Below the pieces are notes generated by a model. It was not told the origin of the DNA and did not search any database. It saw only the letters and a program-made list of their open reading frames with translations. From positions 1-34,309 of the forward strand of contig DASSZN010000012.1 of NCBI GenBank assembly GCA_035702805.1: a stretch of DNA of 34,309 nt, given 5' to 3'. Shown piece after piece: positions 24,880 through 32,916 of this stretch (position 1 is the first letter of the stretch; every line of letters starts with the position of its first letter). Origin of the DNA: DASSZN01 sp035702805. GTDB taxonomy: Bacteria > Chloroflexota > Chloroflexia > Thermomicrobiales > Thermomicrobiaceae. The translations under genes and the position numbers were made by a program.

Positions 24880-25704
24880 GTGGAATACGGGCTAAAGACG
24901 TCACAGCCGGGAGCCGGCTACCGCGAGCTGGCCGGGGCCTGGCAGGCTGCCGAGCGCGCCGGCTTCACCTCGGCGTGGATCTACGACCACCTGACCGCGC
25001 TGGGCGACCCTACCCAGCCGACGCTCGAGGCCTGGACGCTGCTGGCGGCGCTCGCCACCCAGACCAGCACGCTGCGCATCGGCGTGCTGGTGACCGACAA
25101 CACGCTGCGTCACCCCGCCCTGCTGGCCCGCGAGGCGGTCACGGTCGACCACGTCAGCGACGGGCGGCTCGAGGTCGGGCTCGGCGCCGGCAACCCGCGC
25201 TCCGAGGTCGACTACCGCGGCTACGGCCTGCACGACCAGCCGATCGGCGAGCGGATCAGCCGCCTGGGTGAGGCCTGCCGCGTCCTGCTCGACCTCTGGA
25301 CCCAGGAGTCGGTCGACTTCCACGGACGCTACTACCGGCTGACGGAGGCGCGGCCGGCGATCTGGCCGGTGCAGCAGCCCCACCCGCCTCTCTGGATCGG
25401 CGGCAGCGGCGACCGGGTGCTCCGCATCACCGCGCGCTACGCCGACGGCTGGAACTACACCGGCCCGCTCGACCGCTTCCCCGACGCGGTAACGCGCCTG
25501 CGGGCCGCCCAGGCGGAGGCCGGGCGCGACCCGGCCACGCTGCGCGTCTCGGCCCAGTTCTTCCTCGGCGACAAGACCCCGGGCGACATCCGCGACGAGG
25601 TGGCGCGCTACGAGGCGGCCGGCGCCGACCTGCTGATGGCCATCATCGAGCGGCCCTACACGCCCGACGCCGTCGAGCGCGCCGCCGCCGTGCTCATGCG
25701 CTGA
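24880..25704 (+). CDS. LLM-class (luciferase-like) flavin-dependent oxidoreductase 1
   Basis: A 274-residue TIM-barrel enzyme of the luciferase-like monooxygenase superfamily, whose members use F420 or FMN. The GTG at 24880 follows AAGGGGG; the product starts at VEYGLKTSQPGAGYRELAGA with no upstream ATG that fits. Family marks are WIYDHLTALGDP (strand 2), TSTLRIGVLVTDNTLRHPAL to REAVTVDHVSDGRLEVGLGA (the central cofactor-phosphate loop, GLGAGNPRSE) and QPHPPLWIGGSGDRVLRITA near residue 165. The last of these is characteristic of F420-dependent members, so F420 is more likely than FMN. It is the first of three oxidoreductases in a row on this strand. Confidence 0.87.
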   Translation: MEYGLKTSQPGAGYRELAGAWQAAERAGFTSAWIYDHLTALGDPTQPTLEAWTLLAALATQTSTLRIGVLVTDNTLRHPALLAREAVTVDHVSDGRLEVGLGAGNPRSEVDYRGYGLHDQPIGERISRLGEACRVLLDLWTQESVDFHGRYYRLTEARPAIWPVQQPHPPLWIGGSGDRVLRITARYADGWNYTGPLDRFPDAVTRLRAAQAEAGRDPATLRVSAQFFLGDKTPGDIRDEVARYEAAGADLLMAIIERPYTPDAVERAAAVLMR

Positions 25705-25738
25705 CGGCCGGTCCGGCCGTAGGATGCCCGGCAGCGGG
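25704..25738 (+). terminator. Two adjacent hairpins between the luciferase-like genes
   Basis: ACGGCCG/CGGCCGT (25704-25710 with 25714-25720, 3-base loop) directly follows the stop codon. TGCCCG/CGGGCA (about 25725-25740) follows it. Neither has a T-run. The first arm ends in a TAGGAT -10-like hexamer (25720-25725), so the second gene may have its own promoter. Confidence 0.35.
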
Positions 25739-25755
25739 CAAGGAGGAGAGGATCG

Positions 25756-26601
25756 ATGGCCAGCGCGCACGTTCGCTACGGGCTCTACCTGCCCCCGTTC
25801 GGCCCGCTCGCCGACCCCGCGGTCCTGCTCGACCTCGCCCGCCGGGCCGAGGCCGCCGGCTGGGACGGGGTCTTCCTCTGGGAGCACGTCCTGAGCGACG
25901 GCCCGGGGCCGGTGACGGACCCCTGGGTGAACCTGGGGGCGATGGCCGCCGCCACGTCGCGGGTCCGGCTCGGCACGATGGTGACGCCGCTGCCGCGCCG
26001 CCGCCCCTGGGTGGTGGCCCGCCAGGCGGCGACGGTGAGCCGCCTCTCCGGCGGCCGCTGCGTGCTCGGCGTCGGCCTCGGCGCCGACGAGTACGGCGAC
26101 TTCAGCCGCTTCGGCGAGACGGCGTCGCCGCGGACTCGCGCCGCCATGACCGACGAGGCGCTCGCGATCGTGCGCGCCAGCTGGGCCGGGCAGGCGCTCG
26201 ACCACGCGGGCGACCACTACCGGGTGCGGCTCGAGCCGGCGGAGCCGGAGCCGTACCCGATCCCGATCTGGGCGGCCGGCACCCTGCCCGAGGTGCGAGC
26301 GCTCCCCCGAGCCGCCGGCTGCGACGGGATCGTCCTGCTGAAGCCGGACCGCCACCCGCTGCCCGCGGACGTGGCGCGCACCGTGGCGGCGCTCCGCGCC
26401 CGGGACGTGGCCGCCGACCGGCCGTTCGACGTGGCCGTGGCCGGCAACGCCAGCCCCGCCTGGGAGGAGCCCAGCGGTATCGACCTCGACGGTCTGGCGG
26501 AGGCCGGCATGACCTGGTGGCTGGAGACGCTGATCCACTACGACCCGCTCGAGCTGTCGCTGCGGGTCGTCGACGCCGGCCCACCGCGCGGGCGCGGGTG
26601 A
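25756..26601 (+). CDS. LLM-class flavin-dependent oxidoreductase 2
   Basis: A 281-residue luciferase-like monooxygenase. The ATG at 25756 follows AAGGAGGAG. VRYGLYLPPFGPLADPAVLL is the first strand, GVFLWEHVLSDGPGPVTDPW replaces the usual D-H-x(n) substrate loop, RVRLGTMVTPLPRRRPWVVA leads into RQAATVSRLSGGRCVLGVGL with the cofactor loop GLGADEYGDFSRFGE. EPYPIPIWAAGTLPEVRALP is the late strand. The 'RRRPWVVARQ' phosphate loop is common in F420-type members. It is only about 25% alike to the preceding gene by eye, so it is not a recent duplicate. The substrate is unknown. Confidence 0.87.
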   Translation: MASAHVRYGLYLPPFGPLADPAVLLDLARRAEAAGWDGVFLWEHVLSDGPGPVTDPWVNLGAMAAATSRVRLGTMVTPLPRRRPWVVARQAATVSRLSGGRCVLGVGLGADEYGDFSRFGETASPRTRAAMTDEALAIVRASWAGQALDHAGDHYRVRLEPAEPEPYPIPIWAAGTLPEVRALPRAAGCDGIVLLKPDRHPLPADVARTVAALRARDVAADRPFDVAVAGNASPAWEEPSGIDLDGLAEAGMTWWLETLIHYDPLELSLRVVDAGPPRGRG

Positions 26602-26680
26602 GGCGGGCGGGCCGCGGCGTCATGCAGATGCGGGCAGACATTGCCGAGTGGAACCGATGACGACGCGGAAGGGGACGGCC

Positions 26681-27841
26681 ATGACGCGCTACGGGCTCGA
26701 CGCGCAGCTGCGCATCTACGGGGGCGGAGCGCCGCCAGAGCTCCCGATCGCCGTCGAGGAGTGGGAAGCGCGGGCGCGCGCCGCCCTCCCGCCCGAACCG
26801 TTCGACTACGTCGCGGGCGGCGCCGGAGGCGAGTCCACCATGCGTGCCAACCGGGAGGCGTTCGACCGCTGGCGCATCCGTCCCCGCCTGCTGCGGCCGG
26901 TCGAGGACCGTGACCTTGGCGTCACCGTGCTCGGCACACCGTCGGCCGCGCCCTTCCTGCTCGCGCCGATCGGCGTGCTGTCGGCCGTCCGTGCGGAGGC
27001 CGACGTCGCGGTCGGGCGGGCCGCCGCGACCACGGGCATCCCCTTCGTCGTCAGCTCCGTGTCGAGCCGCACGCTCGAGGAGGTCGCGGCGGCGATGGGC
27101 GACGCGCCGCGCTGGTTCCAGCTCTACCCGGCCAGAGATCGCGACGTGATGGCGAGCTTCCTCAGCCGCGCCGAGGCGGCCGGCTACCGGGCCGTGGTCG
27201 TCACCGTCGACACGACCATGCTCGGCTGGCGCGAGCGCGACCTGGCCCACGCCTACCTGCCGTTCCTCCAGGCACAGGGAATCGCCAACTACCTCTCCGA
27301 CCCCGCCTTCCGCGCCGGGCTCGAGCGCCCGCCCGAGGTGGACGTCCCGGGCGCGGTCCGGCATTTCCTCGACGTGTTCGTCAACCCGAGCTTCGCCTGG
27401 GAGGACGTCGACTGGCTGCGCGGCTGGACCCGGCTGCCGCTGCTGCTCAAGGGGCTGACGCACCCGGACGACGCGGTGCAGGCGGTGGCCCACGGCGTGG
27501 ACGGCGTGATCGTCTCCAACCACGGCGGCCGCCAGGTCGACGGCGCCGTCGCCGCGCTCGACGCCCTGCCCGAGGTCGTTGACGCGCTCGACGGCCGGGT
27601 GCCGGTGCTGTTCGACAGCGGGGTCCGGCGCGGCGCGGACGTGCTCAAGGCGCTGGCGCTCGGCGCCGCCGCGGTGCTCGTCGGCCGGCCCTACGCCTAC
27701 GCCCTGGCGGTGGCCGGGGAGGAGGGCGTGGCCACGCTGATCCGCCAGTTGACCGCGGACATCGACCTCACCCTGGCCCTGAGCGGCCGCCGCGCCGTCG
27801 CCGAGGTCGACGGCGCCCTGCTCACGCGCGCCCGGCCATAG
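26681..27841 (+). CDS. FMN-dependent alpha-hydroxyacid oxidising enzyme (lactate 2-monooxygenase-like)
   Basis: A 386-residue member of the (S)-2-hydroxyacid dehydrogenase family. I chose the ATG at 26681 with AAGGGGA 6 bases upstream over ATGs at 26648 and 26657. FDYVAGGAGGESTMRANREA is the start of the barrel. FLLAPIGVLSAVRAEADVAV, WFQLYPARDRDVM (Tyr and Gln contacts) and VVVTVDTTMLGWRERDLAHA follow; LGWRERDL is the lactate-monooxygenase-type loop. LPLLLKGLTHPDDAVQAVAH carries the FMN lysine, and VSNHGGRQVDGAVAALDALP the catalytic His and substrate Arg. SGVRRGADVLKALALGAAAV binds the FMN phosphate. All catalytic residues look present. Lactate, mandelate or another 2-hydroxyacid is possible. 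Confidence 0.9.
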   Translation: MTRYGLDAQLRIYGGGAPPELPIAVEEWEARARAALPPEPFDYVAGGAGGESTMRANREAFDRWRIRPRLLRPVEDRDLGVTVLGTPSAAPFLLAPIGVLSAVRAEADVAVGRAAATTGIPFVVSSVSSRTLEEVAAAMGDAPRWFQLYPARDRDVMASFLSRAEAAGYRAVVVTVDTTMLGWRERDLAHAYLPFLQAQGIANYLSDPAFRAGLERPPEVDVPGAVRHFLDVFVNPSFAWEDVDWLRGWTRLPLLLKGLTHPDDAVQAVAHGVDGVIVSNHGGRQVDGAVAALDALPEVVDALDGRVPVLFDSGVRRGADVLKALALGAAAVLVGRPYAYALAVAGEEGVATLIRQLTADIDLTLALSGRRAVAEVDGALLTRARP

Positions 27842-27936
27842 CCGGGGCGGAGACGCACCGGAGCCGGGGCGGGATCTCCCGTCCGGCGCGGCGCCGATCG
27901 GTTCGACAGATGCGTGCAAAGAGCCCGCGTGACCCG

Positions 27937-27966
27937 TTGCGCATCCCCGGCCGGTAGACCGATACT
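27937..27966 (+). promoter_or_regulatory. Candidate promoter for mscL
   Basis: TTGCGC (27937-27942), 18-bp spacer, GATACT (27961-27966), 99 bp before the mscL ATG. Both hexamers keep four of six consensus bases. Confidence 0.4.
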
Positions 27967-28065
27967 GAAGCCATCGATGACAGGGCTGCCGCGTCCGCGA
28001 CGCGCGACTGGCAGCGGTGTGATGGCGGCCTGTCGTGCCAATCCACGCCGGAATGGAGGTGCGCG

Positions 28066-28509
28066 ATGCTCAGGGGGTTCCGCGACTTCATCATGCGCGG
28101 CAACGTGGTCGACCTGGCCGTGGCGGTCGTGATCGGCGCCGCCTTCGGCGCGGTCATCACCGCGCTGGTCAAGGACCTGATCACGCCGATCATTGCCGCG
28201 ATCGGCGGCAAGCCGGACTTCTCGTCGTTGAGCTTTACCGTCAACAACTCGCACTTCCTCTATGGCGACTTCCTGAACGCGGTGGTCTCCTTTGTGATCA
28301 TCGCGGCGGCCATCTACTTCGTGGTCGTCGTCCCGATGAACGCGCTGGCCGCGCGCCGCGAGCGTGGCAAGGGCCCGGTCGCGCCGACGACGCGCCAGTG
28401 CCCCGAGTGCCTGAGCGAGATCCCGATCGCCGCGCGGCGCTGCGCGTTCTGCACGGCCGACGTCAGCCCGGTGTCCGCGCAGCCGGCCCCGGCGGGGGAC
28501 GACGACTGA
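28066..28509 (+). CDS. mscL: Large-conductance mechanosensitive channel with zinc-ribbon tail
   Basis: A 147-residue inner-membrane channel that opens under osmotic down-shock. The ATG at 28066 follows GGAGG. The N-terminal amphipathic helix MLRGFRDFIMRGNVVDLAVA and pore helix VVIGAAFGAVITALVKDLIT are canonical, as is the second helix DFLNAVVSFVIIAAAIYFVV ending in PMNALAAR. The usual periplasmic loop is short (GGKPDFSSLSFTVNNSHFLY). Instead of the charged C-terminal bundle there is a zinc ribbon, CPEC-x10-CAFC (Cys112, 115, 126, 129), followed by a disordered acidic end. This tail is known in some Chloroflexota and Actinobacteria MscL proteins. Its role in gating is unknown. Confidence 0.93.
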   Translation: MLRGFRDFIMRGNVVDLAVAVVIGAAFGAVITALVKDLITPIIAAIGGKPDFSSLSFTVNNSHFLYGDFLNAVVSFVIIAAAIYFVVVVPMNALAARRERGKGPVAPTTRQCPECLSEIPIAARRCAFCTADVSPVSAQPAPAGDDD

Positions 28510-28585
28510 GCGTGGCGGCCTCGCCGGGCGCATATCGACATAACGACCGGGGTGGTCGGAGGAACCCGGACCGAGGGGAGGGCGG

Positions 28586-29332
28586 ATGGCGCGGCCGTTC
28601 CTGACGGCGCGCTGGACCGACCTGGTGCTGGCCAACTACCGCGCACCCGTCGAACTGCTTCGGCCGCACGTCCCGCCCGGCAGCGAGCTCGACACGCCGG
28701 ACGGAGCGCCCGACCTCCACCTGGTGTCGGTGGTGGCCTTCCGCTTCGCCGGGCTGCGCGTCTTTGGCCTGCCGCTGCCGACGGCCGGCGACTTCCCCGA
28801 GGTCAACCTGCGCTGCTACGTCCGGCGCGGCGAGCGCCGCGCGGCGGTGTTCCTCAACGAGTACGTGCCGGCCCACCTCGTGGTCATCGGCGCGCGCCTG
28901 CTCTACCGCCAGCCATACCGTCTGGCCGAGATCAGCCACCGGGTCCAGGGCGGCGGCGAGGCGATCGAGGTCCGCACGACGTTCGCGCGAGGCGACCGGC
29001 GGGGCGAGATCCGGCTGCGCGCGGCCAACCGGCCCGAGACGCCGCCCGAGTCCAGCGTCGAGCACTTCCTCAAGGAGCACTACTGGGGGTTCGACCGGGG
29101 GCGGCGCGGCACCGGCTTCCGCTACCGGGTAGACCACCCGGTCTGGCGCACCTTCCCGGTCGAGGAGCACCACATCGCGATCGACCCGGCCACGCTCGGT
29201 GACGAGCGCTGGCGGGAGGTCGACTGGCGCGAGCGGCTCCACTCGGTCCTGTTCGCCGAGGGCTCGGCGGCCACCATCTACACCGGCGAGCCGCTGGTCG
29301 GCCCCGACGACCCCGCGCCCACGTTCCCCTGA
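28586..29332 (+). CDS. DUF2071 (YqjF-like) family protein
   Basis: A 248-residue soluble protein. The ATG at 28586 follows GGGGAGGG. The N-terminal FLTARWTDLVLANYRAPVEL onward, the LRPHVPPGSELDT segment, the strand VSVVAFRFAGLRVFGLPLPT, and NLRCYVRRGERRAAVFLNEY followed by a SVEHFLKEHYWGF block match the DUF2071 acetoacetate-decarboxylase-like fold, as in B. subtilis YqjF. No catalytic lysine equivalent to acetoacetate decarboxylase is evident, and the function is unknown. It lies 76 bp after mscL and may share its transcript. Confidence 0.8.
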   Translation: MARPFLTARWTDLVLANYRAPVELLRPHVPPGSELDTPDGAPDLHLVSVVAFRFAGLRVFGLPLPTAGDFPEVNLRCYVRRGERRAAVFLNEYVPAHLVVIGARLLYRQPYRLAEISHRVQGGGEAIEVRTTFARGDRRGEIRLRAANRPETPPESSVEHFLKEHYWGFDRGRRGTGFRYRVDHPVWRTFPVEEHHIAIDPATLGDERWREVDWRERLHSVLFAEGSAATIYTGEPLVGPDDPAPTFP

Positions 29333-29557
29333 GCCCCCTCCGCACGCGGGTCCGGCGCACGTCAGCGCCGCGCCCGTCGCTCAGGTGCCCCTAGGTGGCG
29401 CCGCCTCTCCAGGCCGGCGCCGAACTGTCGCGGGAGTGCAACACCCGCCGCGCGGTCGCGACGACCCTGACGCGGGCGGACCGCTACGCTGGATCCGACC
29501 GGGCCGCGTCGGCGGCGGACTAGCCGTGGCCGGCCCCGACATGCCAGGAGGCGCACC

Positions 29558-30109
29558 ATGGCAAGCACTCGCACGATCCGCCGCCCGCGGACGCGGGCTG
29601 AAGCACCGCACGTCAGGGAGATGGCCACCCAGCACATGGCGGTCGTCCGGACGGTGGGTGACCCGACCGTCGTGGCGCACTCGGCCATCCAGGCGCTCTA
29701 CGGGGCGGTCTACGCCCTGAAGTTCGCCCGGAAGCAGGCGGGGCGCGACTTCACGGTGGGACCGCTCCGCGCCCGCTGGCCCGACGCGTCCACCGAGCCG
29801 CCGGGGGAGTGGCACGGCGTCTGGGCGCTGCCGATCCCGGACGACGTCGACGCCGTGGCGTCGCGTGACCCGGGCATCCCCATCGCGGTCGAGGACTGGG
29901 AGTACGGCACGGTCGCCGAGATCCTGCACCTGGGGTCGTACGCCGACGAGCCGGCCAGCATCGACCGGCTCCACGCCTTCATCGCCGCGCAGGGGTACGC
30001 GATCGCCGGGCCACACGAGGAGGAGTACCTGAGCATGCCCGGCGCGACCGTGCAGCGGACGCTGCTGCGCTACCGGGTGCGGCCGGCCGCGGCGGTCGCC
30101 GCCGCCTGA
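29558..30109 (+). CDS. GyrI-like small-molecule-binding domain protein
   Basis: A 183-residue protein. The ATG at 29558 follows CAGGAGGCG. The N-terminal TQHMAVVRTVGDPTVVAHSA, the middle PDASTEPPGEWHGVWALPIP and the C-terminal WEYGTVAEILHLGSYADEPA, followed by IDRLHAFIAAQGYAIAGPHE and EEYLS, are the strand-helix repeats of the GyrI-like/SHS2 fold found in effector domains of AraC and MerR regulators. The closing glutamate-rich EEEYLS is the usual ligand-site Glu region. There is no DNA-binding domain, so it is a stand-alone binder, perhaps for hydrophobic cations (inference). The gene converges on ctaAB with a 15-bp gap. Confidence 0.75.
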   Translation: MASTRTIRRPRTRAEAPHVREMATQHMAVVRTVGDPTVVAHSAIQALYGAVYALKFARKQAGRDFTVGPLRARWPDASTEPPGEWHGVWALPIPDDVDAVASRDPGIPIAVEDWEYGTVAEILHLGSYADEPASIDRLHAFIAAQGYAIAGPHEEEYLSMPGATVQRTLLRYRVRPAAAVAAA

Positions 30110-30124
30110 GCGCGCGGCGGCGAC

Positions 30125-31927
30125 TCAGATGCCGGCGAGCCGGTCGACCACCATGGCCGTGAAGAGGAGCCCCAGGTAGATGTTGGAGTAGAGGAAGAGC
30201 GAGCGTGCGAGCAGCGCCTGGTTCTCCGGGCGCCGCAGCAGCCTGACCGCCTTGTAGACGAACAGCCCGCCGAGCCCCAGCGCCGCCACCATGTAGAAGG
30301 GGCCGCTGACGCCGAGCGGGATCAGGAACAGGCTGACCCCGACCAGCAGCAGCGAGTAGTGGAAGATCTGGCGCCGCGCCTCCGCCTCGCCGTAGACCCC
30401 GGGCAGCATCGGCACTCCGGCCGCCGCGTAGTCGCGCGTCTTGGAGCGGAAGAGCGCCAGCGACCAGAAGTGGGGCGGCGTCCAGTAGAAGATGATGGCG
30501 AACAGGATCAGGGCCGGCACGCCGACGTGGTCGGTGACCGCCGCCCAGCCGACCAGCGGCGGGATGGCGCCCGCCGCGCCACCGATGACGATGTTCTGCG
30601 GCGTGGCCCGCTTGAGCCACCTGGTGTAGATCACCACGTAGAAGAGGTTGCCGAAGAGCGCCAGCGCCGCGGCCAGCGGGTTGACGAAGACCGCCAGCAC
30701 GTAGACCGCCAGCACGCTGAGGGTCAGGCCGAAGATCACCGCGTGCACCGGCACGACCCGCCCGCCGGGCACCGGCCGCCGCCGCGTGCGCGCCATGATC
30801 TCGTCGATGTCGCGGTCGAAGTAGTGGTTGAGCGCCGCCGCGCCGCCCGACGCCAGCGCGCCGCCGATCAGCGTCCAGACCACGATGCGCAGCGGCGGCA
30901 GGCCGGCCTGGGCCAGCAGCATCGCCCCGAGCGTCGTGGCCAGGAGGAGGGTCATCACGCCGGGCTTGGTCAGCACCGCGTAGTCCCGCGAGATCTGCCG
31001 GAACGGCACCCGCTCGGCGGCGGGATCGACCGCGGCCACCGGCAGCATCCGGTCGAGCGCCACCGCGAGGACGAGCGCGACCCAGGCCACCGTCGCCACC
31101 GCCAGGTGCGCGGCCGCGACCCAGGGGGCCATCGTCAGCCAGACGCTGGCGGCGCCGACGAAGATCTCGGCCACGATCAGGACCGCGGCGGCCGTGGTCA
31201 GCCCGGTGATGGCCGCGGCGTCCGGGCGGCGGCGGCGCGCCTGGACCGCGAGTGCCAGCACCAGCACGGTCGCGATCACCGCGGCCCAGCGATGGGTGAT
31301 CTGGATGTCCGCCGCCGTCCAGCCGGTCGGGACGAGGCGCCCGCCGCAGAGCGGCCACTGGGCGCAGCCGCCGTCGCTGCCGCTGGTCGCCGCGTAGCCG
31401 CCGGTGACGAGGAGGACGAAGACGGCCGCCGACGCCGCCAGCCCGAGGCGGCCGACGCCGGTGAAGGCGTTTCCGAGCGCGCGACCCAGCGGCGCGAACT
31501 GGTCGCCGAAGGTGACCAGCGCGGCGACCGACAGCACCGCCAGGTAGGCCTCGGCGAGGCCGAGGTGGGCGGTCGCGAACACGGGGCTCAGCCCGCTCGT
31601 CACGGTGAGCGCGCCGATCCCGGCCTGGACCAGCACCAGCAGGAGAGCCAGACCCGACAGGCCGACCAGCAGGCGCCGGGCGCGCGACTCGCGCCGGGCC
31701 GTGACCAGCAGCGCGACGCTGAGCAGCGTCACCACCAGCGCCAGCACGCGGTGGGACAGGGCGAGCGTCGTCGCCCCGGTGAGCGACGGCAGCAGGGCGC
31801 CGTTGCACCATGGCCAGCCGGTCCCACAGCTCAGACTGGCGCCGGAGACGCGCAGCACGCCTCCGACGACGATGAGCAGGTAGCCGAGCACCAGCGTCGT
31901 GAGCGCGAGCCGCTGAAATCGCGTCAT
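30125..31927 (-). CDS. ctaAB: Fused heme A synthase (CtaA/COX15) - protoheme IX farnesyltransferase (CtaB/COX10)
   Basis: A 600-residue membrane protein joining two steps of heme A synthesis. Residues of about 1-300 are CtaA: eight hydrophobic helices, heme-ligand histidines in LALSHRVLALV, FATAHLGLAEAYL, IQITHRWAAVI and AAHLAVATVAW, and two extracytoplasmic Cys pairs (SCGTGWPWCNG and GCAQWPLCGG). Residues of about 310-600 are CtaB: YAVLTKPGVMTLLLATTLGA, the first prenyl-diphosphate Asp motif NHYFDRDIDEIMARTRRRPV (about 365), the second region YTRWLKRATPQNIVIGGAAG and FYWTPPHFWSLAL. Order CtaA-CtaB is the reverse of the reaction order (heme B to O by CtaB, O to A by CtaA). Start ATG 31927 is chosen for the hydrophobic onset; GTG 31966 is possible. 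No cytochrome oxidase subunit genes are adjacent. Confidence 0.95.
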   Translation of the reverse strand: MTRFQRLALTTLVLGYLLIVVGGVLRVSGASLSCGTGWPWCNGALLPSLTGATTLALSHRVLALVVTLLSVALLVTARRESRARRLLVGLSGLALLLVLVQAGIGALTVTSGLSPVFATAHLGLAEAYLAVLSVAALVTFGDQFAPLGRALGNAFTGVGRLGLAASAAVFVLLVTGGYAATSGSDGGCAQWPLCGGRLVPTGWTAADIQITHRWAAVIATVLVLALAVQARRRRPDAAAITGLTTAAAVLIVAEIFVGAASVWLTMAPWVAAAHLAVATVAWVALVLAVALDRMLPVAAVDPAAERVPFRQISRDYAVLTKPGVMTLLLATTLGAMLLAQAGLPPLRIVVWTLIGGALASGGAAALNHYFDRDIDEIMARTRRRPVPGGRVVPVHAVIFGLTLSVLAVYVLAVFVNPLAAALALFGNLFYVVIYTRWLKRATPQNIVIGGAAGAIPPLVGWAAVTDHVGVPALILFAIIFYWTPPHFWSLALFRSKTRDYAAAGVPMLPGVYGEAEARRQIFHYSLLLVGVSLFLIPLGVSGPFYMVAALGLGGLFVYKAVRLLRRPENQALLARSLFLYSNIYLGLLFTAMVVDRLAGI

Positions 31928-32054
31928 GGGATGACCGTGCACTCCGTCCAGGCCGGAAGCCACCACAGCGAATCGTTGTCGGCGTGAACCGTCTCGGGCG
32001 ACCCGCGCGGGGCAGCACCCGTTGCCGGACCGGCCGCGCGCGACGCTTGCCCGT

Positions 32055-32060
32055 ATGATA
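32055..32060 (-). promoter_or_regulatory. -10 element TATCAT for ctaAB
   Basis: TATCAT on the minus strand, about 128 bp before the ATG at 31927 and about 90 bp before GTG 31966, is five of six to consensus. No -35 hexamer is recognisable. Confidence 0.35.
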
Positions 32061-32113
32061 CCCGAACCTCGCGCCGCCGCGCGGCCCCGGATTCCGGCGG
32101 CCGGGCGGGCCGA

Positions 32114-32560
32114 TCAGGCGCGGATCTTGGCCAGGCTGGCGTCGATCTCGCTCATACGCTCCCGGTCACGGTCGACCAGGCTCTTCAGGTAGTCGCGAAG
32201 CGTCATCTCGCCGTTCGGGGTGACGAAGCGCTTGTTCCACTCCTCGTCCGGCAGATCCCGTACCATCGAGAGCGTCGACTCCCGGGCGGTGCCGAACTGC
32301 GACAGGAGGACCGTGGGGGAGAGGGGCAGCCCGCGGAACTCGACCGCGTCCGCCTCGGCCTCGTCGGTCGCCTCGGCCGCCTCGCCGAGCAGCATGCGCT
32401 TGACCGCCTGGGAAGCGCGCAGCTCGCGGTCGCGCAGCCGGCGGAGCACCTGGGTCACCGGGCTGCTCTCGTCGGCGCCGGTCAGTCCCGCGCCCCGCAC
32501 GCGGTGGTTGAGCTCGCGGTAGCTCGCGATGAGGCCGTCGATGATTTCCTGATCGGGCAT
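32114..32560 (-). CDS. DinB-like helical protein, hypothetical
   Basis: A 148-residue, all-helical, acidic protein. The ATG at 32560 follows GGAGGG. Four long helices can be drawn: EIIDGLIASYRELNHRVR, VTQVLRRLRDRELRASQAVK, LSPTVLLSQFGTARESTLSM and MTLRDYLKSLVDRDRERMSE. The phrase RDLPDEEWNKRFVTPNGEMT in the loop before the last helix resembles DinB-superfamily proteins (a W-then-helix turn), but the metal-binding histidines are missing, so it would be a non-metal-binding relative. I rate the fold assignment as tentative. The function is unknown. The gene stands alone upstream of ctaAB on the same strand. Confidence 0.65.
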   Translation of the reverse strand: MPDQEIIDGLIASYRELNHRVRGAGLTGADESSPVTQVLRRLRDRELRASQAVKRMLLGEAAEATDEAEADAVEFRGLPLSPTVLLSQFGTARESTLSMVRDLPDEEWNKRFVTPNGEMTLRDYLKSLVDRDRERMSEIDASLAKIRA

Positions 32561-32916
32561 CGGCTTCCGTCCCTCCTACAATCGTCAAGCCTGCTGGTTG
32601 GCCGTGACCGTGCGGACCGCCGGCTGCGGCGGAGACCGCGGCGCGGCCCGCACCGCCGTCGACCGGGTGCACCTCGTCGAGGCGGCGGAGTCGCTCGATC
32701 GGACGCGACCGGCATCCCTCACCCGTGCTCGCCATCGCGCGCCCGTGTATCGTACCGGTACCACAGGTTCTCGCCGGGAGCAAGTACCGGCCGCGCTCGC
32801 GCGTGCCCGTCGCGCGCCACGATCGTCCACCGATCGGCGTCGCCTATGGTAGGATGCGGCGCTGGGACGCCGCGCGCCCCGACTGGGACGGGTCGCCGTG
32901 AGGAGAGACTGCGACG
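32561..32916. other. Intergenic region with divergent promoter-like elements (356 bp)
   Basis: No convincing gene is present; the longest open frame starts at a GTG without a ribosome site and is Arg/Ala-rich. It contains TATCGT (about 32748-32753) running into the 10-bp perfect palindrome GTACCGGTAC (32752-32761), TACGAT on the minus strand overlapping the same bases, and TATGGTAGGAT (32845-32855), two overlapping -10-like hexamers 62-72 bp before the gene at 32917. Confidence 0.5.
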
